The notes under the pieces were generated by a model that worked only from the letters and a program-made list of their open reading frames with translations, did not search any database and had not been told where the DNA came from. From the NCBI GenBank assembly GCA_038502055.1, contig JAXRKN010000039.1:1240001-1304000 (forward strand): a stretch of DNA of 64,000 bases. Reading direction: 5' to 3'. The position numbers and the translations under genes are program-made. Shown here in pieces: positions 40,401 through 52,190 of the stretch. The number at the start of each line of letters is the position of its first letter. Position 1 is the stretch's first letter. The DNA is from Tanytarsus gracilentus. Its lineage: Eukaryota; Arthropoda; Insecta; Diptera; Chironomidae.

Positions 40401-43400
40401 TTTTGATATTCAGTGTCGAGTTTGAATTTTAATTCACTCAAATCTTGAGAGTATTTAAGGTTGAGATTAACGTCCTCGAACATGTTGCTACGAATATATG
40501 TTTTGAGACGATAAAATCTTTTAACGCTTGATGTTCGATCTTCGTAAGTGCCTCGAATTGTGATGTTCTCTTTTGTAAACCACTCGCCAGACATGTCAAT
40601 CGAATAATCTTTCCTCACTCTCTCCATTATTATAACCTTAGCCGAGCACGAACCCATATCGGGAAGCTTCAACAAAAATGTTGAATCGACACCAAAAAGA
40701 TTTCCTTTTGGGATGAAAACTGAAGCCTTTCCTTCCGCCTCCTTTTCGGGACTTATTCGAGCTATCACGATCACATTGTGTTCAGTGCCGTTTTTATAGC
40801 GCTCATCGTATTTTACATAAAACTTCAAGTCAGTCATTGAGATGGGTCGTTTGATGTCAATAAAGAAAGTAGACTCTGATGTTTTGCTATCTTCATCGTG
40901 TCTCGCAAGGCTAATGCGGGTTGTGAGTGTGTAATTGGGGTTCTGAAAATGAAATAAAATTTATTAATAAAGATTATGATGTTTGAGTTTGAAAGTTTTG
41001 TGTCATGCTAAATATTCTGTAAAATTTTTTGAATTCAATTATTCTCACCTGCAAATCCGGTGCATTATTCAAGTCAAATCTCAACTCAGCATGGCCCAAA
41101 AGTGATGACAAAAATGTTCCATTCAGAATGAAATTGAGATTTGGGTATGCAGAAGACTCAAACTTGAGAGATCCAAGTAATTCCGTTTGCTTTTGACTTC
41201 GATTGGCCACCTCAAGTAAAATGTCAACATTTTCTGATTCTTTTCCTGCAAACTGAAAAATTTAATTTAACATTTTTTTCCATCACTCGACTCTAAAATT
41301 ATTTAATTAATAACCTTGTACATTAGCTCAGTATTTAACGTCATCATCGTGTCAGTTGAGGTTAAAGTTCCACTTGCCACCGAATACAATTTTTTTGTCT
41401 CACAAGTTATGCTAAATTGATGATGCTTAGTGTTGCTCTTGTCAGTTGTCGCGACCGTTCCACTCAATCCAAATATTTTTTCATCTTTAACAGTTAAAAA
41501 TAAAGACGGTGTCGTTCTACTCCTCGTTTTTGAAGTGATTTCTTTAAGTAACTTCATTTCAAGCAGCAAATAAGTTTGCTCATTTTGTGAGATTGAAAAA
41601 TCGAGCGACTTAATGAGTGGCGAGTATTTAATCATGCCCAAAAAGCTTTGTGTTTTATCTCCATTTAATAATTTCATAGTGAAATTGTAATCGGTTGGAT
41701 TTGTAAGCAAAATAGCCGAAAGTTTTCGAGGTGTGCTTGTTCCTGGCGTTTCAAATACAATCGAACCCTCTGAGCCCTGTTTGCTGCTCTTCCAATTATA
41801 GTCAAATGTATAAATTTTTGCACTCAAATCTGCTTTGTCGAGATGAATGTCGAAATTTATTGGACCGCTTAGAATTAAGCTTGGATAATTCTTGTCTTGA
41901 TTGCTTACATCGGGAAGGCTGTAATCGATGCAAACTTGAAGTCCGATCGCTTCTTCAACTGCTGGCCACGTGCAACTGGTGCCATTGTATTTGTCATTAA
42001 TGCCATAGAGAAGACTTTCTTTTCCTTTTTTTAAATAAATAAAGTTCATTTAATTCGATAAATTTTATTTTAAATCTTTACCTTCAAGTTTACTCAACAG
42101 CTGAGTTCGAATGCTAAAAATGTCGTTTCTATCTTGTGGCAATTGAAGCTTAACTGAAGCTTTTGTGTAGTTCTTAAGGACAATGTCAGTCTCGAGTGCA
42201 TAATTCGAGTAAATATTCGATTTAAATTTTATATCAGTTGTGTCATAAAAAAGATCAACTTGCATGGCTGTATTCAATTCCATCGACAAACTTGGTCTGA
42301 GCTTTCCAGTAAAATCCAAAGATTTTGTCTCAAATGGATCTTTATTGTTGATCGATGCAAAGTAGCTGACGTCAAGTGAATAAGCACCAAACCCACTAAA
42401 GACGATCGGAAAGCCAGATGAGGACGGAACTGTGTATGAAACGTCAACCAAAGTTCCACTATTGATGAAAGTTTCACGCTTGCTCGAGAAAATATTTTTA
42501 ATCCTTTCGAATGGCACAACTTTCTTGACAATTTTTGTGAGTTCATTTAAATTATTAAAGTGATAAAAAGTTATGTCATTTCCGTAGATTTTTTGTTCAA
42601 AATATCCATTTGGGTTATTAAAATCGTAATTTGGTGTGTAGGAAAATCCTTCGAGTAAATTGTCGGGTTTAACAGCTCTTCGAGTACGAAAGAGTGTATT
42701 TAGAAACTCTGAGAAATAAAATTTTAAAATAAATAAAAATTTCACTTTTAATTTTGACACTCACCAAAATCAATATAACCATCCAAACTTCCTTTTATGA
42801 TATCGAAATATGATCGCAATCCCTCAACAATTTTTGCAAAATTAAAGCTTCCTTCGAGTCCGAAAATCGACTCAATAAATTTTTCCAATCCTTGCATTCT
42901 GATATTAAATTCAAATGGGTTAATTGAACCTCCAAAAAGATTCACGGTTCCATTGAAAGATATTGATCGAGGGATGTATGACTCAGTTCCAAAAATTACG
43001 TTCGACTCGCCAGTAACACCGAAGTTGTATTCGTCGAAAAAGAGACTGTATTCGTTGTTTTTAGAAAACTTTCGGAAGTCCATGTTGAATTTGCCGTCGA
43101 GTTGAATGTCGGCTGAAAAAGTTTTCATTTAAGTCTCATCGTCTTGATTATTTTACTCACCCAACAACGCTTGCATTTCAAGCTTCAATGGCGATGACGT
43201 CTTTCCTAAGTTTATCAAGTATGACCACACAAAAGATCCAACTTGATTAACTTTTTCCTCCCTCATGAACTCTTTTATGTTCTTAATTGTCAAGTAATTT
43301 GGACATTTCATAACCTGCAGGTATGAAGTGATCCTCACTTCGGCAGATTGCGTAAAATTTCGATAAATGTCAAAGAAAATTTCTCTCGTGTCGTCACAAT

Positions 43401-45269
43401 TAGTTTTTCTAAAAAGCTGAATTGCTTGAACTTTAACATCATCCGAGTAAGATTCATCGACAATAATTTCTATTAAATTATTTCTCAAATTCCTCGAAAC
43501 AATTCCAATATTTCCAATTCCTTTTATCGACACTAAAAGTTCTTCATAAACTTTTCTGTCACTCAAATCTTTATGTAAATTTTCAATGATTTTTCCTTCG
43601 AGATATTTTACGATGTTCATGACAATCCTGTCATTTCTGCATTCACCAATGTTTCGGCAGTAAGTATGTGTAACTGAGGTCGGTATTAAGACATGCATTG
43701 GATTTTGTTCGATCTCATAATAAAACTGAATTAAACGAAACATGGACTCGATGACATTCTGGTCTGGTCTTGGAAGATAAAACATCGAAATTAACCAAGA
43801 TTCTTTAACTTCATCCGTGATTTCATATTTTGATGATTTATCCATCAACAAAGTGTTCATGAGTTCAATCGATGCCGCACTCTCGATGTATGGAAGACTT
43901 TCGAGCACATGCTTGCGTCCATTGTTTTTATTATTTTTACAAATTCCACTTGCACGTGCGAGAAGACTCTTCAAACCCGGCAATGAGAGTTGCCGCGTTG
44001 CCGATAAAAATTTAACGAATTGATCTGGAAATTCTCGCTGAATGTTTGGAGTGCCTAAGCTGCACATTTCGATGAGAAATCGCCGAGATAGCTGCACATC
44101 ATTATGAACTGGTTTTGGGGAGAATGTGTGGTCATATAGAAGGTTCTTGCGGGTCTCAATGTAAATATCTGGAGATTTTTCAAAAGTGTCATTAAAAAAA
44201 TGCTAAAACACTTAAAATTTAATTACCATCATTAAAAGTTTCATTGACCTCCGCAATAAGCTTTAACCTCATAAAGCTTTTGGTAACTGCTCCATTTTTA
44301 GAGTTCGAGAATGGAATTAGTACATGACGTTCATAACATTGGATGTCATTGTAGATGTAGTTATCTATCAACATCTCGCAATAACTGCTGGAATTGTAAA
44401 TTGGCCACCAGGAAATTCCACTTTTTCTATACTCATAAGGTGTCGTTTGAATGATTGACTTGAATTTATTTCTATTTTGGCATGATGAGATGTCTTTTGT
44501 CTTATTTATCAAAATGCTTGTTCCCAAAGCACCAACAAATTGATAAGTGACGTCACATTTTCCGGAAACATCAACCTCAATCGCTTTATGATCTAGATCG
44601 AGTCGTGCCATTGTGTTTTGGAATGCTGACAAAATGCCACGTTTAAAGTTTGCAACCCAAACTTGTTCGTTGTCGATTGGACAAACTTCTTGAATGAGTC
44701 CATCACGAAAATCAAATCTTAGAGTCATGCCTTCAATATCTTTCGCAAAAACGTGCGATCGTTCGTGGAGGATATTTTTTGACGATTCATTTGTATCAAT
44801 AAAATTTAATTTATCAATATTTTCCTCTTCCTCTTCTTCATACTCATAGTCGCCAGTGAAAGTTGGTGGTGCGGTATGAGCAACCGTTAAATTGTAATAT
44901 TTTAATTGTGCAGTCGTTACTTTAATCTGTCCTTGACACTTTGAGGGAAAAATTAGCTCAACAATTGCACTTATGTGCAACTCCGATGGCGGATCATTTC
45001 CATCTGTGCCGTCGAATAGTGTCTCGAATGCTGACTCATAAGAATATTTGTAAACAACATTTTGTTGATAATGAAATTTCTCGTTTTCGAGGTCAATGTC
45101 GCACAGCGGCGTTCCACAAATGCCGGGATTTTTTAACGGATCTATGAAAAATAATTCATGCGAATGATGATGCGAGACTTAATTTGTCACTATACTCACT
45201 TATCGCCTCGGTGTTAACGCCGCTCACGCTGATAAGAACTGTCAGCAAAATGAATGTGACCGGCCACAT
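31485..45269 (-). CDS. Apoltp: Apolipoprotein of the lipid transfer particle (apoLTP-II/I precursor)
   Basis: Seventeen exons on the minus strand: 45200-45269, 44227-45141, 43161-44168, 42765-43112, 42082-42708, 41315-42024, 41049-41252, 38533-40942, 36415-38480, 36151-36357, 35227-36096, 34434-35171, 34090-34375, 32549-34034, 32040-32490, 31577-31990 and 31485-31526. They join in phase into 4283 residues. A signal peptide (about 1-19) is followed by a vitellogenin-type lipid-binding N-terminal module, then a furin-type site RTRR at 788-791, a very long beta-rich lipid-binding region, a von Willebrand D domain near 3710-3880 (VAGVLGTMNNENFDDF), a VWA-like segment near 4005-4150, a short cysteine-rich patch (SCHHCECEG) and an acidic tail ending GDYFD. 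Cleavage at RTRR would give an N-terminal chain of about 770 residues and a large C-terminal chain, as known for insect LTP. LTP moves lipid between gut, fat body and lipophorin in haemolymph. The length fits Drosophila Apoltp (about 4300 residues) and not apolipophorin II/I (about 3350). The VWA-like part lacks a clean DxSxS metal site. Confidence 0.9.
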
Positions 45270-45440
45270 TTTTAGAGAAGATTTTTCACTATCAGTCTTT
45301 ATTTTTTGGTTTAAAACAAAAAGTTATCAATGAATGTCTCGCAAAAAAATTGAATGAATTAATCATCAATGTTTACAAATTTTTTCTATTTTGTATTTTT
45401 CTTATCACTTATGCACAACACGGATGAAAAGTTCGCTGAT

Positions 45441-45449
45441 CTCTATATA
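45441..45449 (-). promoter_or_regulatory. Likely TATA box of Apoltp
   Basis: TATATAGAG on the minus strand lies 172 bases upstream of the Apoltp start codon. Initiation about 30 bases downstream would give a 5' UTR of about 140 bases without an intron. No other TATA-like match in the upstream 200 bases is as good. Confidence 0.45.
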
Positions 45450-45582
45450 CGAAAAATTCAGGATTAAGTTGAAAATAATTAAAATCAAATTGAATTTTGC
45501 GATAATTGGTTGTTAAATAAATTTAAATTTAAAAATAATTTCCTGGATTTTTAAACTTAAATTATTTAACCAGAAATTTTAA

Positions 45583-45624
45583 GCAATTTCCGGATTTGTT
45601 AATAATCCAGATCCAGAAAATTGC
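45583..45624. repeat. Small hairpin upstream of Apoltp
   Basis: GCAATTTCCGGAT (45583-45595) pairs with ATCCAGAAAATTGC (45611-45624), with one bulge and one G-T pair, around a loop of about 15 bases. A related block with the CTGGAT core occurs just outside at 45537-45556. It may be a remnant of a foldback element. Confidence 0.3.
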
Positions 45625-46408
45625 ATCACACAAAAATATTTATAAAAAAATTTTTGCATTGTTTTTTAAAACTTGAGAAAATAATTATTTAAAGTTTTCA
45701 CGTCAACATCATTTTTATTCGAGAATCTTTCTTGATCCTTATCAGTTCACACTTTATCGCGCTGTAGCGTGAATTTTCTTAATTTTTTCGACTTTCCAAT
45801 AACTTTTTGCACTCACGCAGTATCAAAATGAACTTTTACTTATTCGCGCTTCACTTTAAGATAACTTTCGCGATGAATTTCCACGGAAAATCGAGAAAAG
45901 TGGAAAAATGTGAGGATTACACATTTTTTCCATCCGATCAGCACAAGATGAGAGACAAAAGTGATTGAATTGAGCATTTTTACTCAAAAACCTCCTCGTT
46001 ATCAGCAAGCTGGGTCAAAAGTTGATGATCGTCTTGCATGATGCATAACTTTACTTATTCTAAGTCCAGAGATAGGGAAAATTCTGGCAACTCAAGTTGG
46101 TGATGAGCTGAAAAGAGCTGAAAATAATTCCCGCCAATTTTTTTAACAATTATTTGCTGTTTTTATTCAAAAATGATATTTTACAATCATTGCGCTTAAT
46201 TTTTTAAGTGGCAGACAAAATCTTAATGATTATTTTTTTAGCTCTATAAGCTCTCGAATATTTTTATTTCCCAGTTTTCTCTTACAAATTTCTCAAGAGA
46301 CTAAAATAAAACCAAAAAAGCCAAAAATGAACAATTTTTAAAAATAATTTTTTTTATCACAAGGAACAGCGGGGATTTTAAAAAAGGTGATTTTAATATT
46401 TTATTTCA

Positions 46409-46540
46409 TGGTAGTTAAATTGAAGATCATTTTGCAAAAATATCATGTGAAAATCATTCAAAACTATCGTTTAAAAGTTTAAACTGCAGTTCTAGTTTTT
46501 TTCTAAGATGATCTTTAATTTTAACAAAAATGTACTACCA
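46409..46540. mobile_element. Imperfect foldback element
   Basis: The arm at 46409-46434 (TGGTAGTTAAATTGAAGATC) is matched in reverse complement by 46505-46540, which has an insertion of about 9 bases. The centre contains a second palindrome, GTTTAAAAGTTTAAAC. The total is about 132 bp, non-coding, and distinct from the CAAGGRRTGGACA family. Confidence 0.45.
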
Positions 46541-47227
46541 ATAATTATTTTGCAAAAAAAATTATATTTGCATTTCATATCAGTTTAAGGAATTTAGTTC
46601 TTTTTTTTTAAAAAAAATAATATCATTCATATTTTTCTACAAACTAAATTAAAATTTTTTTAAATCAAAAAAATGCAATCAAATGTCTTTTGAAAAAGTT
46701 GAAATGTGTAATGTAATTAAAGAAATCAACTAAAATTAAGTTTTTAGAATTTTCGCACAACGTTTTTATCTGTTTTATGCTAATATCCAATAATAAATGT
46801 ATTTCTAAATTATCCAATCTTAAATCAAGTTTGTAAATCACTTTATGGACGATTAAAATAATTACTCATTAATTTTTAATCGTTTACAAATTTTGTTACA
46901 TTTAATATTTACTAAGTAAATTTTGTATTTTTCGAGTTTACCTTGACTGCATTGAAAATTAGTCTATTTTTAAAATTTTATGCGGGGTTAAAAATTTAAA
47001 AGCTTTGGTATGAAATAATTTATTGATGTCATTTTTGCAAAAAAATCTATTTCTCCGATTGATTACACAAAATTAGCATATTTTGCAAAAATAATCATCA
47101 TTTTAGTAGCTGCTTTGTGTGTGTGTCACTGGAACTCGGTGTTTGTGTAATTGTAATTAGTTCAAAATCTATCTAAAACTTTTTTAATGACTAAATTATT
47201 GTTTTTAAAAAACGTTCTTCAAACGTT

Positions 47228-47409
47228 CAAGGGATGGACATTAAATTTTATTATTTAGAGATTAAAATTATTTTGCATTCTTTAATGGCACCCTGAAACT
47301 AATTTAAAGCAAGCTCTTTCAAAATAAAATTTTAATTTTATAGAATTTAAATTCACTAATTTTTAATTGAATTAAAAATGTTAATCAAGTTCAAAAAGTC
47401 CATCCCTTG
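47228..47409. mobile_element. MITE-like inverted-repeat element, copy D
   Basis: The left end CAAGGGATGGACA and the right end GTCCATCCCTTG are perfect inverted repeats over 12 bases. The length is 182 bp, the longest of the four copies. The right end read outward continues to TATGCAAGG, matching the left flank of copy A, which suggests the true terminus is TGCAAGG next to TA. Confidence 0.65.
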
Positions 47410-48057
47410 CATATTTAAATACTGTGAAATTTAAGCACTTTAATTAAAATAGTTCATAAAAATATCATTATTTGTGTGCTTAAGCGACAAATTAATATTG
47501 TGCTATAAGTAAAATTTTCGTTCACACCACTTATTTCAAATTATTGAAAATAAATCATTAACAATTAATTTTTTCCTCTCACAGTTCAATCTCTGATGCA
47601 AGACTCACTAATAATAATTTTTTAAAAGATAATTAAAATTATATCACTTGTACACAATTTTCAATTGAACCTTTTAAATTTTATGATATTCGAAATAAAT
47701 TCTTTTTATTTTAACTTGCGATGCTAAAATTGGGTAAACTTGTTCAATTAAGACAGCAAATTTTATAGTCAACTAAATTTTTTCTCAATCATTATTATCA
47801 ATGATCACAAGTTAAGTTATAAAGATTGAAATCCAAAATGTCTCATTGTAACGTTGCTAAAAAATTCTTAAAGAATTCCTATAAAAAGTTTAAAGTTTTA
47901 GCAAATTTTTATAAAATTCGCGTCTCTAAAAAGATTTGGTTCTAAATACAGAAGACTAATTTTTAATTAGTTAGAAAATTTCACATGTGAGTCTTATAAA
48001 ATGCCTTTTCTCTCACCAATATCCTTTTTCTGCTTGGTTAAATGTGTTTCTGATTTT

Positions 48058-48063
48058 TTTATT
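48058..48063 (-). terminator. Poly(A) signal of the glucuronyltransferase gene
   Basis: AATAAA on the minus strand lies about 70 bases past the stop codon at 48133-48135, in the expected place for a short insect 3' UTR. Confidence 0.5.
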
Positions 48064-48132
48064 CTCATTAAATTTAGTAGATGTGGAAGCTATCTAAAGT
48101 AAGTTGAAGAAATCAATAAGTGATGACTTGAG

Positions 48133-50569
48133 CTAGTGTGATCGCGCCCAAAATGTGAGTGACTTTGAATTTCCGTCCTTCGAGACTGCCGCTTTTACAC
48201 CTATTAAAAATTTATTTTAATTATTTAAGTAGTTTGATAGAAAGTTTAAATGAAAATTAAAAATTTAAACTCAAACCCACCTCCCGTTGAACTCGTATGA
48301 CTAACACCCATCTCATCCAATAATTTCATTAGCGCATGTAAATTCGTATGAGTGCTTTCGAGTACGTCACGTGAAATTCTTACAGTAGGTGCTTTAGTTT
48401 TTGTGGTTTGAGTATGCCATACATAGACTTCGGTGCATTCATTTGCTTTAGGCTCAATATCGTCAATTTTAAGATCAATGCTACGTAAAAAAGCATCTTC
48501 CTCATATCCCGCCTTATACGGCATCGTTGCATTTGGATATTTGGCCAGATAATTCAAGTTCACAGCAAATCCAGCCATATCAACTAAAATGAGATAATAG
48601 GTTCAGTTTAATAATTTAACTTTTGACAGAATTAATAATTTATGCACTTACCAGCCCATTTTCTCTTCGCCGGCCAGCTATCAAAGAACGCCACAACTTT
48701 ACCCTAAATGTCGACAAGTGCAACGTTAATGTTTCAAAAATTCATTTAAAATTTTATTAATTCAACTCACGTTCTTTACTACGGGTGTACTTATTGAATA
48801 GTCACCAATTAGGCCCACGGGAAACATCGACACACGTTGCGTGAATCGAATTTCGGAAAAGAGTCGCAGGTCAAAACTATTATCATCGTCACCAAAATAA
48901 AGAACTCCTATAAAGAATGTAAATTTATGTATCATAAATTAATTTTAAATTTTTTTAGAAAACGAAAAATTAATTTTACAAATTATAGAGAGATTTTAAT
49001 AAATTTTCCAATGTTAAATTATTGAGCGTATGTTGAAGTAAAAAATTACTTGTTTGCGTGATTAAAGACAAAGGGGAAATTTAATAAAACAAAAAATTGA
49101 GAGAGGAATTTTAGTTTGAAAACAATTGCTGGTGATTTTTAACCTTTCGAAAAATATTTCATGTTTAGCTAACAAAGATTTTATGATCAAAAAATAATTA
49201 ATCAAAATTGCTACGAAAAAATCAATACTAATTGGAAACAATAAAAAAAACCTCGATAATATTTAGTCTATATCTTTTCAAAAGCCTCAATAAATAACTT
49301 AAATTAAAAAATTGATAGCGATGCCTGATAAAAGTACTGAACCACTTGTCAGTCTTACTCATCAAACATGCGAAAATGATAGGAATTTAAATTAAGATAT
49401 TTTTTATTGCAGGGAATAAAAAATTAGAGTTAAAACTTATTTACTCACCCTCCTTAATATTATTATTTTTAATCCAAGCTAAAGCTGCACGTCTGTTCGC
49501 TACACCTCTCGGATTGGTCTTATGAGATCGATATAAGGATGGCATTGGTGAGGACAAATGAACAAAGGGGAGACCTGGAATTACATAAAAAAAATTAAAC
49601 CATTAAAACGACCCTGATGATTAATTTATTTTTGGACGAGGAAATCACACGCAAACACACTCGATGAGTGCGACACACCCGCATAAAAGAAAAATGCTCA
49701 CCAAAATTATCAAGTAATTTATCCAATCGAGGATTACACACTTCAGTGTCATCCGCCACAATCCAAAAAAGACGTTGAACATGCATCAATGTTTGTCCAA
49801 GCCTCGTTAGCTCGGCAATTTGTTCTCGCCTGAAAAAATAAATTTTCACAATTACGGATGTTTAATGACGGGAAGAAAATGCGTGTAAATTTAGTTTCAA
49901 ACATTATAGAAGTGAGCATAAAAAAATTGTTAATTTGCCTTGCGGCAATTTTGAGCGATTTTTTCACTCTTCTTTAAAATATTTTTGAGCTCATTTTAAA
50001 TTATTGTGATAAGAATTTTTGGACATTTTAATGACTCTTATGTTTTTAATCTAGCAATAAAATGACAAATTTTGCAAAAACTCATAAATTTACGCCAAAA
50101 ATCTTGTCTCACTCAAAATTATCGCAAACTCTTTTTTATAAGACACGATCACAATAAATTTTAACACATTTCGCACTTACCGAGGATAGGTCGGAGTGAC
50201 AAAGTAGATAATTGGATTCCCGTGACTAGATTTTGAACTCGCTGGAGTTGTCGCACTTGTGCCATCAGTCGTCTGAATAAAAACTCGTTTATCATGATGA
50301 TTCTCCTTGCAAACACTTAGCGTTTCATTTTCGATTAACGATGCAAACTCCTTAATTTCGACACCATCTAATTTTAAATTATTTAATGTACGCGAGAGAG
50401 GAAAGAAACCATAAGTTCATTAATTAATCATTTCGATTACAGAAGAGAGTGAGACAAAAAAATATATGCAAAAAAAGTTTATGCAATTACCCGAGTATGT
50501 GGCGTAGATGTAAAGCATAAATCCAAAGCAGAGGAGCATTAAAAAGAATTTCCTTACGTGAATGAGCAT
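48133..50569 (-). CDS. Galactoside beta-1,3-glucuronosyltransferase (GT43), GlcAT-P/S-like
   Basis: Eight exons on the minus strand: 50491-50569, 50181-50367, 49702-49829, 49449-49574, 48771-48907, 48652-48703, 48281-48583 and 48133-48200. They join in phase into 359 residues. It is a type II Golgi protein: a short cytoplasmic tail (MLIHVRK) and one membrane helix at about 8-26, then a stem of about 50 residues. The catalytic domain shows IIYFVTPTYPRREQIAELTRLGQTL, WIVADDTEVCNP, NPRGVANRRAALAWI, the metal/UDP motif YFGDDDNSFD, DSWPAKRKWAVDMAGFAVNL and VYVWHTQT, all typical of GT43. The enzyme transfers glucuronic acid from UDP-GlcA to terminal galactose on glycans or the proteoglycan linker. 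The long C-terminal extension after VWHTQT argues for the GlcAT-P/S type rather than GlcAT-I, but I cannot separate P from S. A start 22 codons further upstream (50635) is possible. The last exon is only 22 codons and is the least certain part. Confidence 0.88.
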
Positions 50570-51338
50570 CGAAAGAGATTTTTGATTTTGACTTTTGGGA
50601 AGAGAAATTTTCATGTCACAATAAAAAATTGGCAAAAAAATCTTCTTCTTTTTCGCTTTGCCGTGGAGTTAAAAACTAAATTGAGAAGAAAAACTTTGAT
50701 TGCACAGAATATTAAGAGACTATCACTATCTTTTACTCGCACGCATTGAGACTCTTCATGATAAACTTTTTAAATCTAAATATTTTTCTTTCTTTAAATT
50801 TTTGATTTTTAAAAAAGAGGAGAAAAAATATTTTTGTGCTTTTATTTGAGAATTATTTTGAGCACTGAATTGTTTGCCGTCGAAAATAAATTGAACGAGG
50901 GTAAAGAGCGCTTTCAATTGAGTTATTTTGTAATTTTTCTATGCTTGTTGGGATGCTAAATTGAAATTTTAATTTTTTACAGTGCTTTATTAATCAGATG
51001 ATCAAACGTTTCTAAATCTCAAGAGTTATGACGCAATTTTTTAAATTACGGTGAATAAATTAGCTCAGAAATCCTGTTGCAAATTTTTATTTTGTTCCTC
51101 AAAAATTTTTGCATTTAAAATTAATTGTAAAAATCAAAGCGTGCTTTGTAAAAAATTTACTTGTTAATTTGATTCGACATTAAAATTTCAAAATTAAACA
51201 ACCTGTTTTGTGTTAACCTCAAAAAGTTCGCTTTTCAATTTAACTTCCCAAACCCGCAATCTTTAAAACGAGAGGTTGTTCGGTGTTTTTTCATTAGTCT
51301 CTAGTCTCTAAATTGCATTACAAGTGTCTCCTAAAAAA
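50570..51338. other. Divergent promoter region between the glucuronyltransferase gene and Gclm
   Basis: Both genes start outward from this 769-bp A+T-rich gap. No coding exon is visible. An initiator-like TCATTAG occurs at 51291-51297, 42 bases before the Gclm ATG. TGACGCAAT at 51029-51037 resembles a bZIP (PAR/ATF type) half-composite site. No clear antioxidant-response element was seen. Confidence 0.4.
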
Positions 51339-52190
51339 ATGACTTTCGAAAATTATGACTCAATAATTATTGGAACGGGTAATATCCTTCAAAATGAGGA
51401 ATTTAAGCAGGCCAAGAGTGCCACACAGGAGGTGAGCATGGAATTTAATTAAAAATAAACCTTGAGAGTGTCAAATTTTCAATTAATTGCGAAATTATTT
51501 TTTAATAAAAAAAATCAGATGCTTATCTGCCTTAAATCCAAAGTGGAAGAACTAAAAAATCGTGTTAACGATTCATCGAAGGAACTAATTGACATTCCCG
51601 AAGATATCGTCGAAGGCAACGAAGAAGGAGTAACGAAAAATGTTATTAAAATTTTTCTTAATCAGTATCACGAAGATACGATCAAAACTGCCTTAAAGTA
51701 TGCACTCAAGTCTTGTCTGCAGCCACCCAACGTAATTCTCGCCTATGCGCCCACCTCGAGCTATGTCCAAAATGGCAAATTTATGTGGTGTGAATGTGGT
51801 GATAAGGCAGCAAAATCTAATTTTAAAGCGCTTTGGCAAGAACTTCGAAAAGCTCGCGATCAAAAATTAATAGCTCAACTGGGGATCAGCGATATGGATT
51901 TGGACACTATTAAAGACATTTTTTCGGATGAAATTTACGATTTTACAACACTTCAAATAAACATTTCTACTTGCTGCGTCGTCCCACCTGAATTAACTGA
52001 ATTCTGCAGAAACAAGAGTATCCAGCTGCTCACCCATTCTGACCCTCAATGCATTTTGACCTCGTGCATTCTTACGGAACTTAATATGAATGATTTTAAA
52101 GTCCGTTTTGTAGTTCGCTACACGGCTACCTTAGTTTGTCGGGGAATTTTACAGAAGAAAGGTTTTATTGTAAATTTCCGTCGAGCCTAA
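51339..52190 (+). CDS. Gclm: Glutamate-cysteine ligase modifier (regulatory) subunit
   Basis: Two exons, 51339-51431 and 51519-52190, join in phase 0 into 254 residues. The first exon has TGNILQNEEFKQ, matching the TGNLLN motif at the N-terminus of animal GCLM. The second exon carries VILAYAP, a LGISDMD block, CCVVPPELTEFC, IQLLTHSDP and RGILQKKGFIVNFRRA, which line up with the conserved aldo-keto-reductase-like fold of GCLM (GTSDLD, CCVMPPDL, IQLLTHNDP, RGIIKSKGYI in the human protein, from memory). GCLM has no catalysis of its own; it binds the catalytic subunit GCLC and lowers its feedback inhibition by glutathione, raising cytosolic glutathione synthesis. The length is close to the 274 residues of human GCLM. 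The ATG chosen is the first in frame. The gene diverges from the glucuronyltransferase gene. Confidence 0.92.

Larger units (their letters stand above)
45270..48132. other. Intergenic stretch with foldback repeats
   Basis: This holds the Apoltp 5' flank and the 3' flank of the glucuronyltransferase gene. I see no coding exon. It contains a small hairpin (45583-45624), a larger imperfect foldback (46409-46540), MITE copy D (47228-47409), a GT tract near 47118 and a minus-strand poly(A) signal (48058-48063). Confidence 0.55.

Noticed and set aside
31485..45269. Apolipophorin II/I (lipophorin, Rfabg) as the identity of the large apolipoprotein
   Set aside because: The joined protein is 4283 residues, well above the roughly 3350 of apolipophorin, and matches Apoltp in length and in the position of the furin-type site. 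A tree would settle it.
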